Shown here in pieces: positions 27,596-39,545 of a stretch of DNA of 64,000 nt (position 1 is its first letter; the number at the start of each line of letters is the position of its first letter). The stretch is from the NCBI GenBank assembly GCA_030028905.1, contig JALDYZ010000009.1:122766-186765 (forward strand), written 5' to 3'. The DNA comes from Ferirhizobium litorale. Its GTDB lineage: Bacteria; Pseudomonadota; Alphaproteobacteria; Rhizobiales; Rhizobiaceae. The position numbers and the translations under genes were made by a program. The notes beneath the pieces were generated by a model. It was not told the origin of the DNA. It saw nothing but the letters and a program-made list of their open reading frames with translations, and made no database searches.

Positions 27596-28342
27596 TCACG
27601 GCTGCTTTTGCGGCTCGACCACGGCCGCTCCGAGAATCGGTCCCGGTTCGCCGCCACGGCCCGCGGCCTGCAGCAGCACTGCGCAACCGTGCTTCTTGTT
27701 GCTGCCCAGCATGTTCGCCGGCAGCGTCAGGCCGAGCTTGCTGCCATCCCACATGCCCACGGTCTGGATGTCCGTCACGCTGTGCCAGTAGGGGATTTTC
27801 TGTCCGGTGTTTTCGCCGCTCTCGACGGAGACGTATTTCCCGCGGTCGAAATAGACCACGACGACATTGGCCTTGCCCTTGCCCTCGGCCACGTCGATCG
27901 CCAGTTCGTCGCCCTTGAGGGATGCGCTGACATCCACAACCAGCCCCTTGCCTGCACCCTTTAGGGAATCGAGCTTGCGATTGAGCGCGTCGAGGTCGGC
28001 ACCACTCATGTGGTCGCGGCCGTTGATTACCGCCTGCGGCGTGTAGACATTGCTGCGACCGAGGGATCGCGCATAGGCATACTGCCTTTCGGTGTTTTCC
28101 TTCGAGCCGAGCGTATCGGCCCAGCCCAGGTAGTTCCAGTAGTCGACATGATAGGCGAGCGCCACCACGTCTCCCTGTTCCACCAGCTTCTTCAGCGCAA
28201 TGTCTGCCGGCGGACAGGAGGCGCATCCTTGCGACGTGAAGAGTTCCACCACGCCTTTCGGCGTTTTGGCCTCATCCGCCAGCGCTGCTCCGGCAAGGCT
28301 CGACGTGGCCACGAGCAACGATATGACAAGTTTCAACGGCAT
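27596..28342 (-). CDS. DUF1223 domain-containing secreted thioredoxin-like protein
   Basis: A 248-residue exported protein. The signal peptide (cleavage about residue 22, ALA-DE) is followed by VVELFTSQGCASCPPAD with a C40-x2-C43 pair in a thioredoxin-like strand-helix, and AYHVDYWNYLGWADTLGS, the family hallmark. Biochemical role is unproven; a periplasmic redox function is the obvious inference. The open frame starts earlier, but ATG 28342 gives the signal peptide at the N-terminus. A short possible ORF ends one base upstream. Confidence 0.85.
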   Translation of the reverse strand: MPLKLVISLLVATSSLAGAALADEAKTPKGVVELFTSQGCASCPPADIALKKLVEQGDVVALAYHVDYWNYLGWADTLGSKENTERQYAYARSLGRSNVYTPQAVINGRDHMSGADLDALNRKLDSLKGAGKGLVVDVSASLKGDELAIDVAEGKGKANVVVVYFDRGKYVSVESGENTGQKIPYWHSVTDIQTVGMWDGSKLGLTLPANMLGSNKKHGCAVLLQAAGRGGEPGPILGAAVVEPQKQP

Positions 28343-28343
28343 T

Positions 28344-28496
28344 TCAGAGCATTCCCTCCTCGCGCCCTGAACGCCATGTTGCGGTCTTCTCATCAAGGCG
28401 GTGCAGATTTCGCGCGCGGCGCCGGATGACCTTGCCTGCGTCCAGTAGCAGCAGATCGGCGAGCGCTCTGGGGATAGAGATACCGGTTCTCGGCAT
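28344..28496 (-). CDS. Possible small protein upstream of DUF1223 (uncertain)
   Basis: A 50-codon frame from ATG 28496 (open to a GTG at 28550), sitting between the acnA terminator and the DUF1223 gene. Its stop is one base from the DUF1223 start (TGA-A-ATG), an arrangement that favours translational coupling. The end is arginine-rich (VIRRRARNLHRLDEKTATWRSGREEG). I do not recognise it, and no clear Shine-Dalgarno precedes the ATG. It could be chance. Confidence 0.25.
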   Translation of the reverse strand: MPRTGISIPRALADLLLLDAGKVIRRRARNLHRLDEKTATWRSGREEGML

Positions 28497-28548
28497 CAAC
28501 AGGAAGTCACGAAGGGGTGATTCTTTGGACGAACAACCGCGTGCGTGC

Positions 28549-28586
28549 ACAACAAAAAGCCGCCGGGGGATTGCTCCCCCGGCGGC
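28549..28586 (-). terminator. Rho-independent terminator of acnA
   Basis: A perfect 11-bp GC stem (28559-28569 with 28576-28586) is followed on the minus strand by TTTTTGTTG, 25 bases after the acnA stop. Confidence 0.9.
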
Positions 28587-28610
28587 CTGCCAATCGGTTC
28601 TCTGGCGAAC

Positions 28611-31304
<2,694 letters not shown>

Positions 31305-31577
31305 GAGAGACCCCGTTCATCTTAATGGCCAACATAGTCGTGCGAACGCCCATGCACTACATGCACATCAGGATGCGGGTGCGGCCATTTCCGCTGTCCG
31401 CACGTGAAATTTGCTGTTTGAAATTTCAGGTTCGGCGCAAATATGGAATTCACGCCGACCGCTGGCGTGGTTGCACGTCTTATAGATAATTTCTAAGAAA
31501 GGTTCCAGACCACCGAACGTCCAATAGAAACATTTTTTTGCACTGCGATGGGAGATGTCGCAAGGAAGCGGACCGGG

Positions 31578-32225
31578 ATGCGGCTGACTGCTGAAAGCCT
31601 CGCGGCAAGGCGTGGCGAAGAATTGATATTTACCAATGTTTCCTTTAACTTAGAAGATGGCGGAGCACTGGTTCTCACGGGACCGAACGGTTCGGGAAAA
31701 TCGACTTTGTTGAGGGTGATTGCCGGGCTTTTGCGGCCCGAAAGGGGCCGGCTGGCGGTCACCGGAGCAGCCGTCGAAACAGGGGCGCGAGTTGGCGACC
31801 TCAGCCACTACCTCGGGCACCGCAATGCGATGAAGCAGGAACTGACGGTCGCCGAAAATCTCGCTTTCTGGAAGACCTTTCTCAGCGGCTCCGAAAGGAC
31901 CGCCGGGCAGGATATCGAAGAGGCTGCCGAAGCGGTGGGATTGGGCGACATCACCCACCTTCCCTACGGCTATTTGTCGGCGGGCCAGCAGCGCCGCTTT
32001 GCCATGGCGAAGCTGCTCGTCGCCCATCGACCGATCTGGCTGCTCGACGAACCGACCGCGGCACTCGACGCCAGCGCCGACCGGATGTTTGCCGGACTGG
32101 TCGAAAACCATCTCGGCCGCGGCGGGATCGTCATCGCCGCCACCCACCAGCCGTTGGGACTGGAGAAGGCGGACGAAATGCGCATGAGCGGATTTGCGGG
32201 CGTCGACCAAGGAGCATGGGGATGA
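31578..32225 (+). CDS. ccmA: Haem ABC exporter ATP-binding protein CcmA
   Basis: A 215-residue ATPase of the CcmABCD complex that releases holo-CcmE during cytochrome c maturation. Walker A is GPNGSGKST (about residues 35-43), the signature region is YLSAGQQRRFAMAKLL, and Walker B is WLLDEPTAALD. The LSAGQ form instead of LSGGQ is usual for CcmA. I placed the start at ATG 31578 (MRLTAESLAARRGE), ten codons into the open frame. Stop and ccmB start overlap (ATGA). Confidence 0.95.
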   Translation: MRLTAESLAARRGEELIFTNVSFNLEDGGALVLTGPNGSGKSTLLRVIAGLLRPERGRLAVTGAAVETGARVGDLSHYLGHRNAMKQELTVAENLAFWKTFLSGSERTAGQDIEEAAEAVGLGDITHLPYGYLSAGQQRRFAMAKLLVAHRPIWLLDEPTAALDASADRMFAGLVENHLGRGGIVIAATHQPLGLEKADEMRMSGFAGVDQGAWG

Positions 32226-32881
32226 CCGCGCTCCTTCTTCGCGACCTGAAGCTCTCCGTGCGCGCCGGCGGCGGCGCGCTGATCGGCGTGCTGTTCTTCA
32301 TGACGGTGGTTGCCGTCATCCCCTTCGGCGTCGGACCCGATCTCAACCTGCTTTCCCGCATCGGTCCGGCAATCGTCTGGATCGGCGCGCTGCTCGCCGT
32401 CCTCCTTGGCCTCGATCGGCTGTTCCAGGCTGAACGCGACGACGGGTCGCTCGATCTCATGCTGATGCACGAAAACCCGCTGGTGCTCACCGTGCTGGTA
32501 AAGTGCCTGGCCCACTGGCTCGCCACCTGCCTGCCGCTCGTCATCGCCTCGCCGCTGCTCGGCCTGTTCATGAACATGAGCGAGGCGGCGATCGGCGCGG
32601 TGATGCTGACCCTGCTCGTCGGTTCGCCGGCGCTGACCTTCATCGGTGCGGCCGGCGCCGCCGTGGCCGTGGCCCTGCCGCGCGGCGGCCTGCTGGTTTC
32701 GATCCTCGTCCTGCCGCTCGCCATCCCGGTGCTGATCTTCGGGGTCAGTGCCTCCTACGCGGCCGTCGAGGACCCGGCACCGTTCCTGCCGCCTTTCCTG
32801 ATCCTGATCGCCATCACGCTGTTCTTTGCAGTCATCGGCCCGCTGGCGGCCGCAGTGGCATTGCGCCACGCCTCCGATTGA
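32222..32881 (+). CDS. ccmB: Haem exporter protein CcmB
   Basis: A 219-residue inner-membrane permease with six helices, partner of CcmA. It opens with LLLRDLKLSVRAGGGALIGVLFFMTVVAVIPFGVGP and has the conserved LDRLFQAERDDGSLD and KCLAHWLATCLPLVIASPLLGL. Four-base overlap with ccmA implies coupling. ATG 32222 is preferred over the in-frame ATG 32216. Confidence 0.95.
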   Translation: MTALLLRDLKLSVRAGGGALIGVLFFMTVVAVIPFGVGPDLNLLSRIGPAIVWIGALLAVLLGLDRLFQAERDDGSLDLMLMHENPLVLTVLVKCLAHWLATCLPLVIASPLLGLFMNMSEAAIGAVMLTLLVGSPALTFIGAAGAAVAVALPRGGLLVSILVLPLAIPVLIFGVSASYAAVEDPAPFLPPFLILIAITLFFAVIGPLAAAVALRHASD

Positions 32882-32926
32882 GCAAGATCAATTGCAGCTT
32901 ACCCCATATAGAGCTAAACAAACCGA

Positions 32927-33688
32927 ATGAGCGACAACAGCCTTGCCATCACCAAACTGAGCGATCTCGCCAACCCGACGCGGTTCCTGGCACTCGCCGC
33001 GCGCCTGATACCGTGGCTGGCCTGTCTCACCGCCGTCGCTTTTGCGGTCGGCCTCTATCTCAGCTTCACGACCGAAGGCGACTATCAGCAGGGCGAGACC
33101 GTGCGCATCATGTATGTCCACGTGCCCGCCGCCTGGCTGTCGATGATGTGCTACACGGTGATGGCCGTCTCGGCGATCGGCACGCTGGTCTGGCGCCATC
33201 CGCTGGCCGATGTCTCGGCGCGCTGCGCCGCACCGCTCGGCGCCGCCTTCACCCTGATCGCACTCATCACCGGTTCGCTCTGGGGCAAACCGATGTGGGG
33301 CACCTGGTGGGTCTGGGATGCGCGGCTGACCTCCGTCTTCATCCTGTTCCTGATGTATCTCGGGCTGATCGCGCTCAATCGCTCCATGGATGATCCCTCG
33401 AAGGCTGCCCGCGTCGGTGCCGTTCTCATTCTTGTCGGCTTCGTCAACATTCCGATCATCAAGTTTTCGGTGGAATGGTGGAACACGCTGCACCAGCCGG
33501 CAAGCGTCATCCGCATGGATGGCCCGACCATCGATGCGGAGTTCCTGCGACCGCTGCTGGTCATGGCGGTGGCCTTCACGCTGCTGTTCTTCACCCTGCA
33601 TATTGCGGCAATGCGCAACGAGATCTGGCGTCGCCGCGTCAACGCCCAGCGCCGCCTTGCCGCGCGCATGGCCGGCCGGGAGCAGTAA
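32927..33688 (+). CDS. ccmC: Haem transporter CcmC
   Basis: A 253-residue six-helix membrane protein that delivers haem to CcmE. The tryptophan-rich periplasmic signature GKPMWGTWWVWDARLTS (about residues 121-137) is intact, with histidines in YVHVPAAWLSM and WWNTLHQPAS as expected haem ligands. It starts 45 bases after ccmB and ends four bases before ccmD. Confidence 0.96.
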   Translation: MSDNSLAITKLSDLANPTRFLALAARLIPWLACLTAVAFAVGLYLSFTTEGDYQQGETVRIMYVHVPAAWLSMMCYTVMAVSAIGTLVWRHPLADVSARCAAPLGAAFTLIALITGSLWGKPMWGTWWVWDARLTSVFILFLMYLGLIALNRSMDDPSKAARVGAVLILVGFVNIPIIKFSVEWWNTLHQPASVIRMDGPTIDAEFLRPLLVMAVAFTLLFFTLHIAAMRNEIWRRRVNAQRRLAARMAGREQ

Positions 33689-33691
33689 GCC

Positions 33692-33865
33692 ATGGGTCAC
33701 GCATTCTATATCTACACGGCCTACGGCCTGACCACATTGATCGTCGCCGCGCTGGTCGCCTGGACCTGGCTCGACGGACGGGCACGGCAAAGGGAACTGG
33801 CCGCGCTTGATGCCGCCGGCATCCGCCGTCGTTCCGCACGCTCGCCGGGGGAGACGAAGGCGTGA
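33692..33865 (+). CDS. ccmD: Haem exporter protein CcmD
   Basis: A 57-residue single-span membrane protein: [20 protein letters not shown] then a basic cytoplasmic tail. CcmD stabilises the CcmABC-CcmE complex. Identification rests on position between ccmC and ccmG, size, the aromatic start and the helix. The stop overlaps the GTG start of ccmG (GTGA). Confidence 0.9.
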   Translation: MGHAFYIYTAYGLTTLIVAALVAWTWLDGRARQRELAALDAAGIRRRSARSPGETKA

Positions 33866-34458
33866 GCGTCGAACCTCGGGAAAGCCAGCCGTCCGCATCG
33901 AGCCGCGGTCTCGGCCGCTATCTTCTGGCGCTGCTGCCGCTCGTCATCTTTGCTGGGCTTGCGGTCGCCTTCTGGAGCCAGCTCCATTCCGGCCGCGACG
34001 TCTCGGAAATCCCCTCCGCCCTGATCGGCACCAGGGCGCCGGCACTCGACCTGCCGCCGCTCGAGGGTTCGAACGTTCCGGCGCTGACCGAGGCGGCTAT
34101 CAAGGGCCGTCTGACCCTGGTCAACGTGTTCGCGTCATGGTGCATTCCGTGCCGGCAGGAGCATCCTCTGCTCAAGGAACTGGCCAAGGACGGCCGCATC
34201 ACCATCGTCGGGATCAACTACAAGGACAAGAACGAGAACGCGCTGCGCTTTCTCGGAGAGCTCGGCAACCCCTACGCCGCGATCGGCGCCGATCCGAACG
34301 GCAAGGCAGCGATCGACTGGGGCGTCTATGGCATCCCGGAATCCTATCTCGTCGGGGCTGACGGGACGATCCTCTACAAGAAGGTCGGCCCCTTCGACGA
34401 CGACAGCGTGACCCGATCCCTAATCCCGGCCATCGACAAGGCGCTGGCCGGAAGCTGA
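33862..34458 (+). CDS. ccmG: Thiol:disulfide interchange protein CcmG/DsbE
   Basis: A 198-residue membrane-anchored thioredoxin-like protein that reduces apocytochrome c cysteines. The anchor is at residues about 20-38, followed by the active site [12 protein letters not shown] with C94-x2-C97 and the cis-proline region [12 protein letters not shown]. It starts with GTG overlapping ccmD. ccmE, F and H are not in this window, so maturation genes are split between loci. Confidence 0.95.
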   Translation: MSVEPRESQPSASSRGLGRYLLALLPLVIFAGLAVAFWSQLHSGRDVSEIPSALIGTRAPALDLPPLEGSNVPALTEAAIKGRLTLVNVFASWCIPCRQEHPLLKELAKDGRITIVGINYKDKNENALRFLGELGNPYAAIGADPNGKAAIDWGVYGIPESYLVGADGTILYKKVGPFDDDSVTRSLIPAIDKALAGS

Positions 34459-34465
34459 CACGCGT

Positions 34466-35059
34466 CTATATCCCGCCCTGCCACGCCTTCACCGCATCGA
34501 GCGGCCAGACCAGCATCAAAACGTTGAGCGTCAGGTTGTCGCGGATCATCCAGCCGGTGAACAGCTCGAAGACAATCGCCACAGCCATCGTGACCGCAAC
34601 CGGCATGCGGGCCGCAAACAGGAAGCCGAGCGCCATGAAAACCGTGTCCATGACCGAGTTGATGATGCTGTCGCCGGTATAGTCGAAGGCGATCGTCGCG
34701 GCGCGGTAGCGATCGATCACCATCGGCGTGTTTTCGGCGATCTCCCATCCGGCTTCGAGCAGCAGCGCCACGAAGAGCCGGGCCGCCAGTGTCCTATTGC
34801 GCATGAAGAGATGGGTCAGCCCGTAGAAGATGAAGCCGTGGATGATGTGCGACGGCGTGTACCAGTCTGCGAGGTGCTGCGAGTTGCCGCTGCCGTTGAC
34901 GACACCCTCCCACAGCTTGACGTAGCCGCACTCGCAGATCCAGATGCGACCCATGAAATGCTCGACCAGGGCCTGGACAACAATGACGGCCAGTCCGGCC
35001 GCGAGCCAATAGCGTGTGTGTCGTGAAACGCGGTCCCCGCGCGCCTCGGCGATCGTCAT
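34466..35059 (-). CDS. DUF2585 domain-containing membrane protein
   Basis: A 197-residue membrane protein with about five helices, of the alphaproteobacterial DUF2585/UPF0314 type. Conserved stretches are [48 protein letters not shown] and [38 protein letters not shown], with polar residues (C-x-C, H, D) unusual in a plain transporter. Function is unknown. Its start overlaps the stop of yciB by four bases, so the two are coupled; the pairing suggests an envelope or septation role (inference). Confidence 0.88.
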   Translation of the reverse strand: MTIAEARGDRVSRHTRYWLAAGLAVIVVQALVEHFMGRIWICECGYVKLWEGVVNGSGNSQHLADWYTPSHIIHGFIFYGLTHLFMRNRTLAARLFVALLLEAGWEIAENTPMVIDRYRAATIAFDYTGDSIINSVMDTVFMALGFLFAARMPVAVTMAVAIVFELFTGWMIRDNLTLNVLMLVWPLDAVKAWQGGI

Positions 35060-35706
35060 TTGTCGGCTTCCACCGGCGCGGTTTCGACCGTGTGGCGCAT
35101 GATCAGCGGCATCTGGGCCAGGGTGAAGATGATCGTGATCGGCATCGTGCCCCAGACCTTGAAGTTGACCCAGACCGCGTCGGAAAAATTGCGCCAGACG
35201 GCTTCGTTGAGCACCGCCAGGAACAGGAAGAAAATGCCCCAGCGCAGAGTCAGCTTGCGCCAGCCGGCATCGTCGAGCTGGAAGGCGGCATTGAAGACGT
35301 AGCCGAGCAGCGAACGCCCGAAGAGAAGGCCGCCAAGCAGCACGACGCCGAACAATGAATTGACGATGGTCGGCTTCATTTTGATGAAGGTCTCGTCCTG
35401 CAGCCAGATCGACAGGGTGCCGAACACCAGCACCACGATCCCGGAAACAAACGGCATCATCGGCAGGTGATGGAAGACGACCTTCGAGATCACCAGCGAG
35501 ATCACGGTCGCGACCATGAACAGCGCGGTGGCGATCAGCAGCGGTCCGCCGATGGCCGACAGCGCCGGAAATGTCTTTGCCAGCCACTCGGCGCGAAGAT
35601 TGCCGAAAAAGAAGATCAGCAGCGGGCCGAGTTCCAGCGCCAGCTTCAGGAGCGGCTGCTGCCGCTCGGCCTTGGTGGCGGTGTTCTCGTTTTCGGTAAT
35701 CGACAT
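35056..35706 (-). CDS. Septation protein A / YciB family (IspZ-like)
   Basis: A 216-residue inner-membrane protein with five to six helices. [25 protein letters not shown]-like [53 protein letters not shown] and [22 protein letters not shown] are diagnostic. YciB/IspA affects septation in Shigella and envelope homeostasis in E. coli. The start is placed at MSITENEN (ATG 35706), with a weak ribosome site. It overlaps the next gene and follows ftsY by 64 bases. Confidence 0.92.
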   Translation of the reverse strand: MSITENENTATKAERQQPLLKLALELGPLLIFFFGNLRAEWLAKTFPALSAIGGPLLIATALFMVATVISLVISKVVFHHLPMMPFVSGIVVLVFGTLSIWLQDETFIKMKPTIVNSLFGVVLLGGLLFGRSLLGYVFNAAFQLDDAGWRKLTLRWGIFFLFLAVLNEAVWRNFSDAVWVNFKVWGTMPITIIFTLAQMPLIMRHTVETAPVEADK

Positions 35707-35770
35707 CAGTTGCGGTGTCCGTTGTTGGCTTTTGCGGGTTGTGGCCCAGCGTGGCGACAAAATCGTGGCA

Positions 35771-37222
35771 TCAATGAGATAGGCCGGCAATGGCCTCGGC
35801 GAATTCCTCGGCCTCGAAGGGCTCGAGGTCGTCGACGCCTTCGCCGACGCCGATGAAGTAGACCGGCAGCTTGTGCTTGGCCGATATGGCGACGAGGATG
35901 CCGCCGCGCGCCGTTCCGTCGAGCTTGGTCATGATCAGTCCGTTGACGCCGGCGACGTTGCGGAAGATCTCGACCTGCTGCAGGGCGTTCTGTCCGGTCG
36001 TGGCGTCGAGCGTCTGTAGCACCGTGTGCGGCGCATCCGGATCGAGCTTGCCGAGCACGCGGACGATCTTTTCGAGCTCCGCCATCAACTCGGTCTTGTT
36101 CTGCAGACGGCCGGCGGTATCGATGATCAGGATGTCGCTCTTCTTTTCCTGCGCCTGCTTGAAGGCCTCATAAGCGAGACCCGCGGCGTCGGCGCCGAGC
36201 TTGGTGCCGATGAATTCGGAACCGGTGCGGTCCGCCCAGATCTTCAGCTGTTCAATTGCTGCGGCACGGAAGGTGTCGCCCGCGGCGACCATCACCTTCA
36301 GGCCGGCACCGGACAGCTTGGCGGCAAGCTTGCCGATCGTCGTCGTCTTGCCGGTGCCGTTGACACCAACGACGAGGATGACGTGCGGCTTGTGGCTGAG
36401 GTCGAGTTCCAGCGGCTTGGCCACCGGCTTCAGCACCTTGGTGATCTCGGCGGCCATGATCCGCGTCACGTCCTCGCCGGTCACGTCCTTGCCGTAGCGT
36501 TCGGCGGAGAGCGTGTCGGTGACCCGCATCGCCGTCTCGACGCCGAGATCGGCCTGGATCAGCAGGTCTTCGAGGTCCTGCAGCGTTTCCTCGTCCAGCT
36601 TTCGCTTGGTGAAGAGAGCGGCAATCTGCCCGGTCAGATGCGATGAGGTGCGCGACAGTCCCGCCTTCAGGCGCTGGAACCAGCTGAGCTTCGGCTTGGC
36701 AACCGGCGCCTCCTCCCTCGGCCGCTCCTCGACGGTCGCGAACCCCTTGGGAAGAACAGGCGAGCCGGCCCCCTGGTCCGCTTCAAGAGCCGCGACCGGG
36801 GGCTCGACCTCTTCATCCGTCTCGACCGGCGTTTCTGGCGGTGCGGGCTCGAACGCCTCGACGGCTTCGATTTTCTCGATGACCGGCGCTACAACTTCAT
36901 CCGCCGGCCCTTCCGATGCGAGTACCTCGGGGATTTCCGCTTCGCTACCCTGCGGGGATTCGGTGCCCGTCTCCTCGACGGCCTGCTCGATGTCGTCGGC
37001 CGGACCACCTGCGGTCTCGACCTCGACCGGCAGGACCGGATCGGCAGCGATCGGCAATTCCGCGTCCGCGACCGGTACCGCCGGAACCACATCTTCGGCG
37101 CCGGCAACGGTACCGACATTTGGGGACGCTGCGGCGACCTCTTCGATCGCGCCCGGCGAAGTCGGCTGTTCCTCCGGCGGCTTGCCGAAGGTGAAAACTC
37201 TCTTGATGAAACCGATCGCCAT
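35771..37222 (-). CDS. ftsY: Signal recognition particle receptor FtsY
   Basis: A 483-residue SRP receptor GTPase that docks ribosome-SRP complexes at the membrane. Residues 1-22 are basic/hydrophobic, about 25-170 are an acidic Pro/Ala/Glu-rich A domain, the N helix bundle starts near 180 ([22 protein letters not shown]), and G1 is GVNGTGKT at 286-293. [15 protein letters not shown] and the final [19 protein letters not shown] complete the NG domain. It lies in the dapF-mtaB-ftsY-yciB-DUF2585 operon; its partner Ffh is 3.7 kb away. Confidence 0.97.
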   Translation of the reverse strand: MAIGFIKRVFTFGKPPEEQPTSPGAIEEVAAASPNVGTVAGAEDVVPAVPVADAELPIAADPVLPVEVETAGGPADDIEQAVEETGTESPQGSEAEIPEVLASEGPADEVVAPVIEKIEAVEAFEPAPPETPVETDEEVEPPVAALEADQGAGSPVLPKGFATVEERPREEAPVAKPKLSWFQRLKAGLSRTSSHLTGQIAALFTKRKLDEETLQDLEDLLIQADLGVETAMRVTDTLSAERYGKDVTGEDVTRIMAAEITKVLKPVAKPLELDLSHKPHVILVVGVNGTGKTTTIGKLAAKLSGAGLKVMVAAGDTFRAAAIEQLKIWADRTGSEFIGTKLGADAAGLAYEAFKQAQEKKSDILIIDTAGRLQNKTELMAELEKIVRVLGKLDPDAPHTVLQTLDATTGQNALQQVEIFRNVAGVNGLIMTKLDGTARGGILVAISAKHKLPVYFIGVGEGVDDLEPFEAEEFAEAIAGLSH

Positions 37223-37245
37223 TGAAAATCCGTCAGAAGTTGGTG

Positions 37246-38520
37246 TCAGGCCGCCATCGTGGCCATCAGTTGCATGTCGAGGTGCTTGCCATTGTGGCCG
37301 GTGATGCGGGCCGGGACAAGCAAGCGCGGCGAAAGAGCGGGCGCTGCGACCAGCGTGAAGTTTTCGGTGTGCGCCATGCCGTTGTTCTCGATGAGGATCA
37401 TCTGCTCGGTGCCGACCATGGCGTCAAGATGTCCCCGATAGAGCATCGCGCCTATTTCGCGCAGCCGTGCGGCCCGCTCCTTGACGAGACGCCGGTCGAG
37501 TTGCGGCATGCGCGCGGCCGGCGTTCCGGGGCGCGGGCTATAGGGAAAGACGTGCAACTGGGCGATGCCGCATTCCTCGGCAAGACGGGCGGCATTCTCG
37601 AACATCTCCTCGGTCTCGGTCGGGAAGCCGGCAATCATGTCGGCACCGAACGCGATCTCCGGCCGCAGCCGCCGCACGTCGGTGCAGAAGCGAATGGCAT
37701 CGGCACGCGAATGACGGCGCTTCATCCGCTTGAGGATCATATCGTCGCCGTGCTGCAGCGACAGGTGCAGATGCGGCATGAAGCGCGGCTCGTCGGCGAT
37801 CAGGTCCATCAGGTGCCCGTCCGCCTCGATGCTGTCGATCGAGGAGAGCCGTAGCCGGCGGATCTCCGGCACGTGCTTCAGCAATGTCTTGGCCAGAAGG
37901 CCGAGCGTCGGTTCGCCCGGAAGGTCGGCGCCGTAGCTGGTGGCGTCGACGCCGGTCAGCACGATCTCGCTGTAGCCGCCCTCGACGAGGCGACGGGCCT
38001 GGTCGACGACCGCCCCCATCGGAACCGAGCGGGAATTGCCGCGGCCATAGGGAATGATGCAGAAGGTGCAGCGGTGGTCGCAGCCGTTCTGAACCTGGAT
38101 GAACGCTCGGACGTGCCCGTCGATGTGCTTGACCATCTGCGGCGCCGTCTCGGTGACGCTCATGATGTCGTTGACGCGCAGCTTCTCTTCCGTCGACACG
38201 CCGAAATCCGGCAGCGCCCGGTAAGAGGCTGACTTCAGCTTCTCCTCGTTGCCGAGCACTGCGTCGACCTCCGCCATCTCGGCAAAGGCCTGTTTCTCGG
38301 TTTGGGCGGCGCAGCCGGTGACGATGATGCGGGCGTGCGGATTTTCGCGGCGCGCCCGGCGGATCGCCTGGCGCGCCTGGCGCACCGCCTCACCGGTCAC
38401 GGCGCAGGTATTGACCAGGACCGCATTGTTGAGCCCGGCCTTTTCCGCCTCGGCCCGCATCACTTCCGATTCATAGGTATTGAGACGGCAGCCGAAGGTG
38501 ATGATCTCGACGCCGCTCAC
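37246..38520 (-). CDS. mtaB: tRNA t6A37 methylthiotransferase MtaB
   Basis: A 424-residue radical-SAM enzyme that adds methylthio to t6A37 of ANN-decoding tRNAs. The N-terminal UPF0004 domain has its cluster cysteines ([27 protein letters not shown]), and the radical-SAM motif is [21 protein letters not shown]. The TRAM-like C-terminus is short. The start overlaps the dapF stop by four bases. Confidence 0.95.
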   Translation of the reverse strand: MSGVEIITFGCRLNTYESEVMRAEAEKAGLNNAVLVNTCAVTGEAVRQARQAIRRARRENPHARIIVTGCAAQTEKQAFAEMAEVDAVLGNEEKLKSASYRALPDFGVSTEEKLRVNDIMSVTETAPQMVKHIDGHVRAFIQVQNGCDHRCTFCIIPYGRGNSRSVPMGAVVDQARRLVEGGYSEIVLTGVDATSYGADLPGEPTLGLLAKTLLKHVPEIRRLRLSSIDSIEADGHLMDLIADEPRFMPHLHLSLQHGDDMILKRMKRRHSRADAIRFCTDVRRLRPEIAFGADMIAGFPTETEEMFENAARLAEECGIAQLHVFPYSPRPGTPAARMPQLDRRLVKERAARLREIGAMLYRGHLDAMVGTEQMILIENNGMAHTENFTLVAAPALSPRLLVPARITGHNGKHLDMQLMATMAA

Positions 38521-39422
38521 TGCGACAGCACTCCCGCTTCATCGTCGCGCCGCCAGGCGCCCGTGGATGGATCGAGCGTCCCCGACCATTCCCATTCGGC
38601 TGGACCTGTCATGACGACATGGTCGTCATGCTCGCGCCATTCGATGACGAGCGGCTGGCGGATCGGACTCGACGCGACGTCGATCGTGACGTTGCGTCCC
38701 GTGCGCCCGGTGCGCGCGCCGCTGACGGCCGCCGCGCAGGCCGCCGATCCGCAGGCGAGCGTCAGGCCCGCGCCGCGTTCCCAGGTGCGAGTGCGCAGCG
38801 CAGAGCGCGAAACGATCTGTGCCAGCGTAATATTGGCCTTTTCAGGAAACATCGGATGGTTTTCGAGCAGCGGCCCGAAACGGCCGAGGTCGAAACTCAT
38901 CGGATCGCGGTCGACCCAGAAGATGGCGTGCGGATTGCCCATCGAGGCGACCGATGGCGAATGCAGCACCGGACTGTCGATCGGACCGATCTGCAGCTCG
39001 ATGCGGCTGGTATCGGCAAATTCTTCCGAAAGCGGAATCTTGTCCCATTCGAATACCGGCTTGCCCATGTCGACCGATATGCTGCCATCCTCATGCTCGA
39101 CGGCATTGAGAATTCCGGCAACGGTCTGGAAGGTAAACGCCTTGCGCCCGGTCTCGGCGGCAAGCGCCTGCACGACACAGCGCGTGCCGTTGCCGCAGGC
39201 CTGCGCCTTGGAGCCATCGGAATTCAGGATATCGATCCAGGCATCGGTGCCGCTGGCCTTCGGATCGTGGATCGCCATGATCTGGTCGAACTGGGTCGCC
39301 GGATCGGCATTGAGCGCAATCGCCGCCTCCGGGGTGACGACATCCTTGCGGCCGCGCATGTCCACGACGAGGATCTTGTTTCCAAGTCCGTTCATCCTCG
39401 CGAATTCGACCGTATTCGTCAT
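38517..39422 (-). CDS. dapF: Diaminopimelate epimerase
   Basis: A 301-residue cofactor-free racemase converting LL- to meso-diaminopimelate for lysine and peptidoglycan. The two catalytic cysteines are in [11 protein letters not shown] and [17 protein letters not shown] 39422 ([15 protein letters not shown]) has AGGTGGA five bases upstream, so I drop three codons of the open frame. It is the first gene of the five-gene operon toward DUF2585. Confidence 0.97.
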   Translation of the reverse strand: MTNTVEFARMNGLGNKILVVDMRGRKDVVTPEAAIALNADPATQFDQIMAIHDPKASGTDAWIDILNSDGSKAQACGNGTRCVVQALAAETGRKAFTFQTVAGILNAVEHEDGSISVDMGKPVFEWDKIPLSEEFADTSRIELQIGPIDSPVLHSPSVASMGNPHAIFWVDRDPMSFDLGRFGPLLENHPMFPEKANITLAQIVSRSALRTRTWERGAGLTLACGSAACAAAVSGARTGRTGRNVTIDVASSPIRQPLVIEWREHDDHVVMTGPAEWEWSGTLDPSTGAWRRDDEAGVLSQ

Positions 39423-39494
39423 GAAGTCCACCTGAAGGCGTGTGCTGCTGCTCTAGATGGCTGTATATGGAGGAAAAGCGCTGGAAATACCAGT

Positions 39495-39520
39495 GCCGCC
39501 GGCCTTCGAAGGCCGACGGC
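39495..39520. other. 12-bp hairpin between BASS transporter and dapF
   Basis: GCCGCCGGCCTT (39495-39506) pairs with AAGGCCGACGGC (39509-39520) with one mismatch. There is no clear U tract on the minus strand, on which both flanking genes lie, so it may be a weak terminator or a processing structure. Confidence 0.4.
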
Positions 39521-39545
39521 TTTCCTGCCTGCTCTTGGCAGTCGA

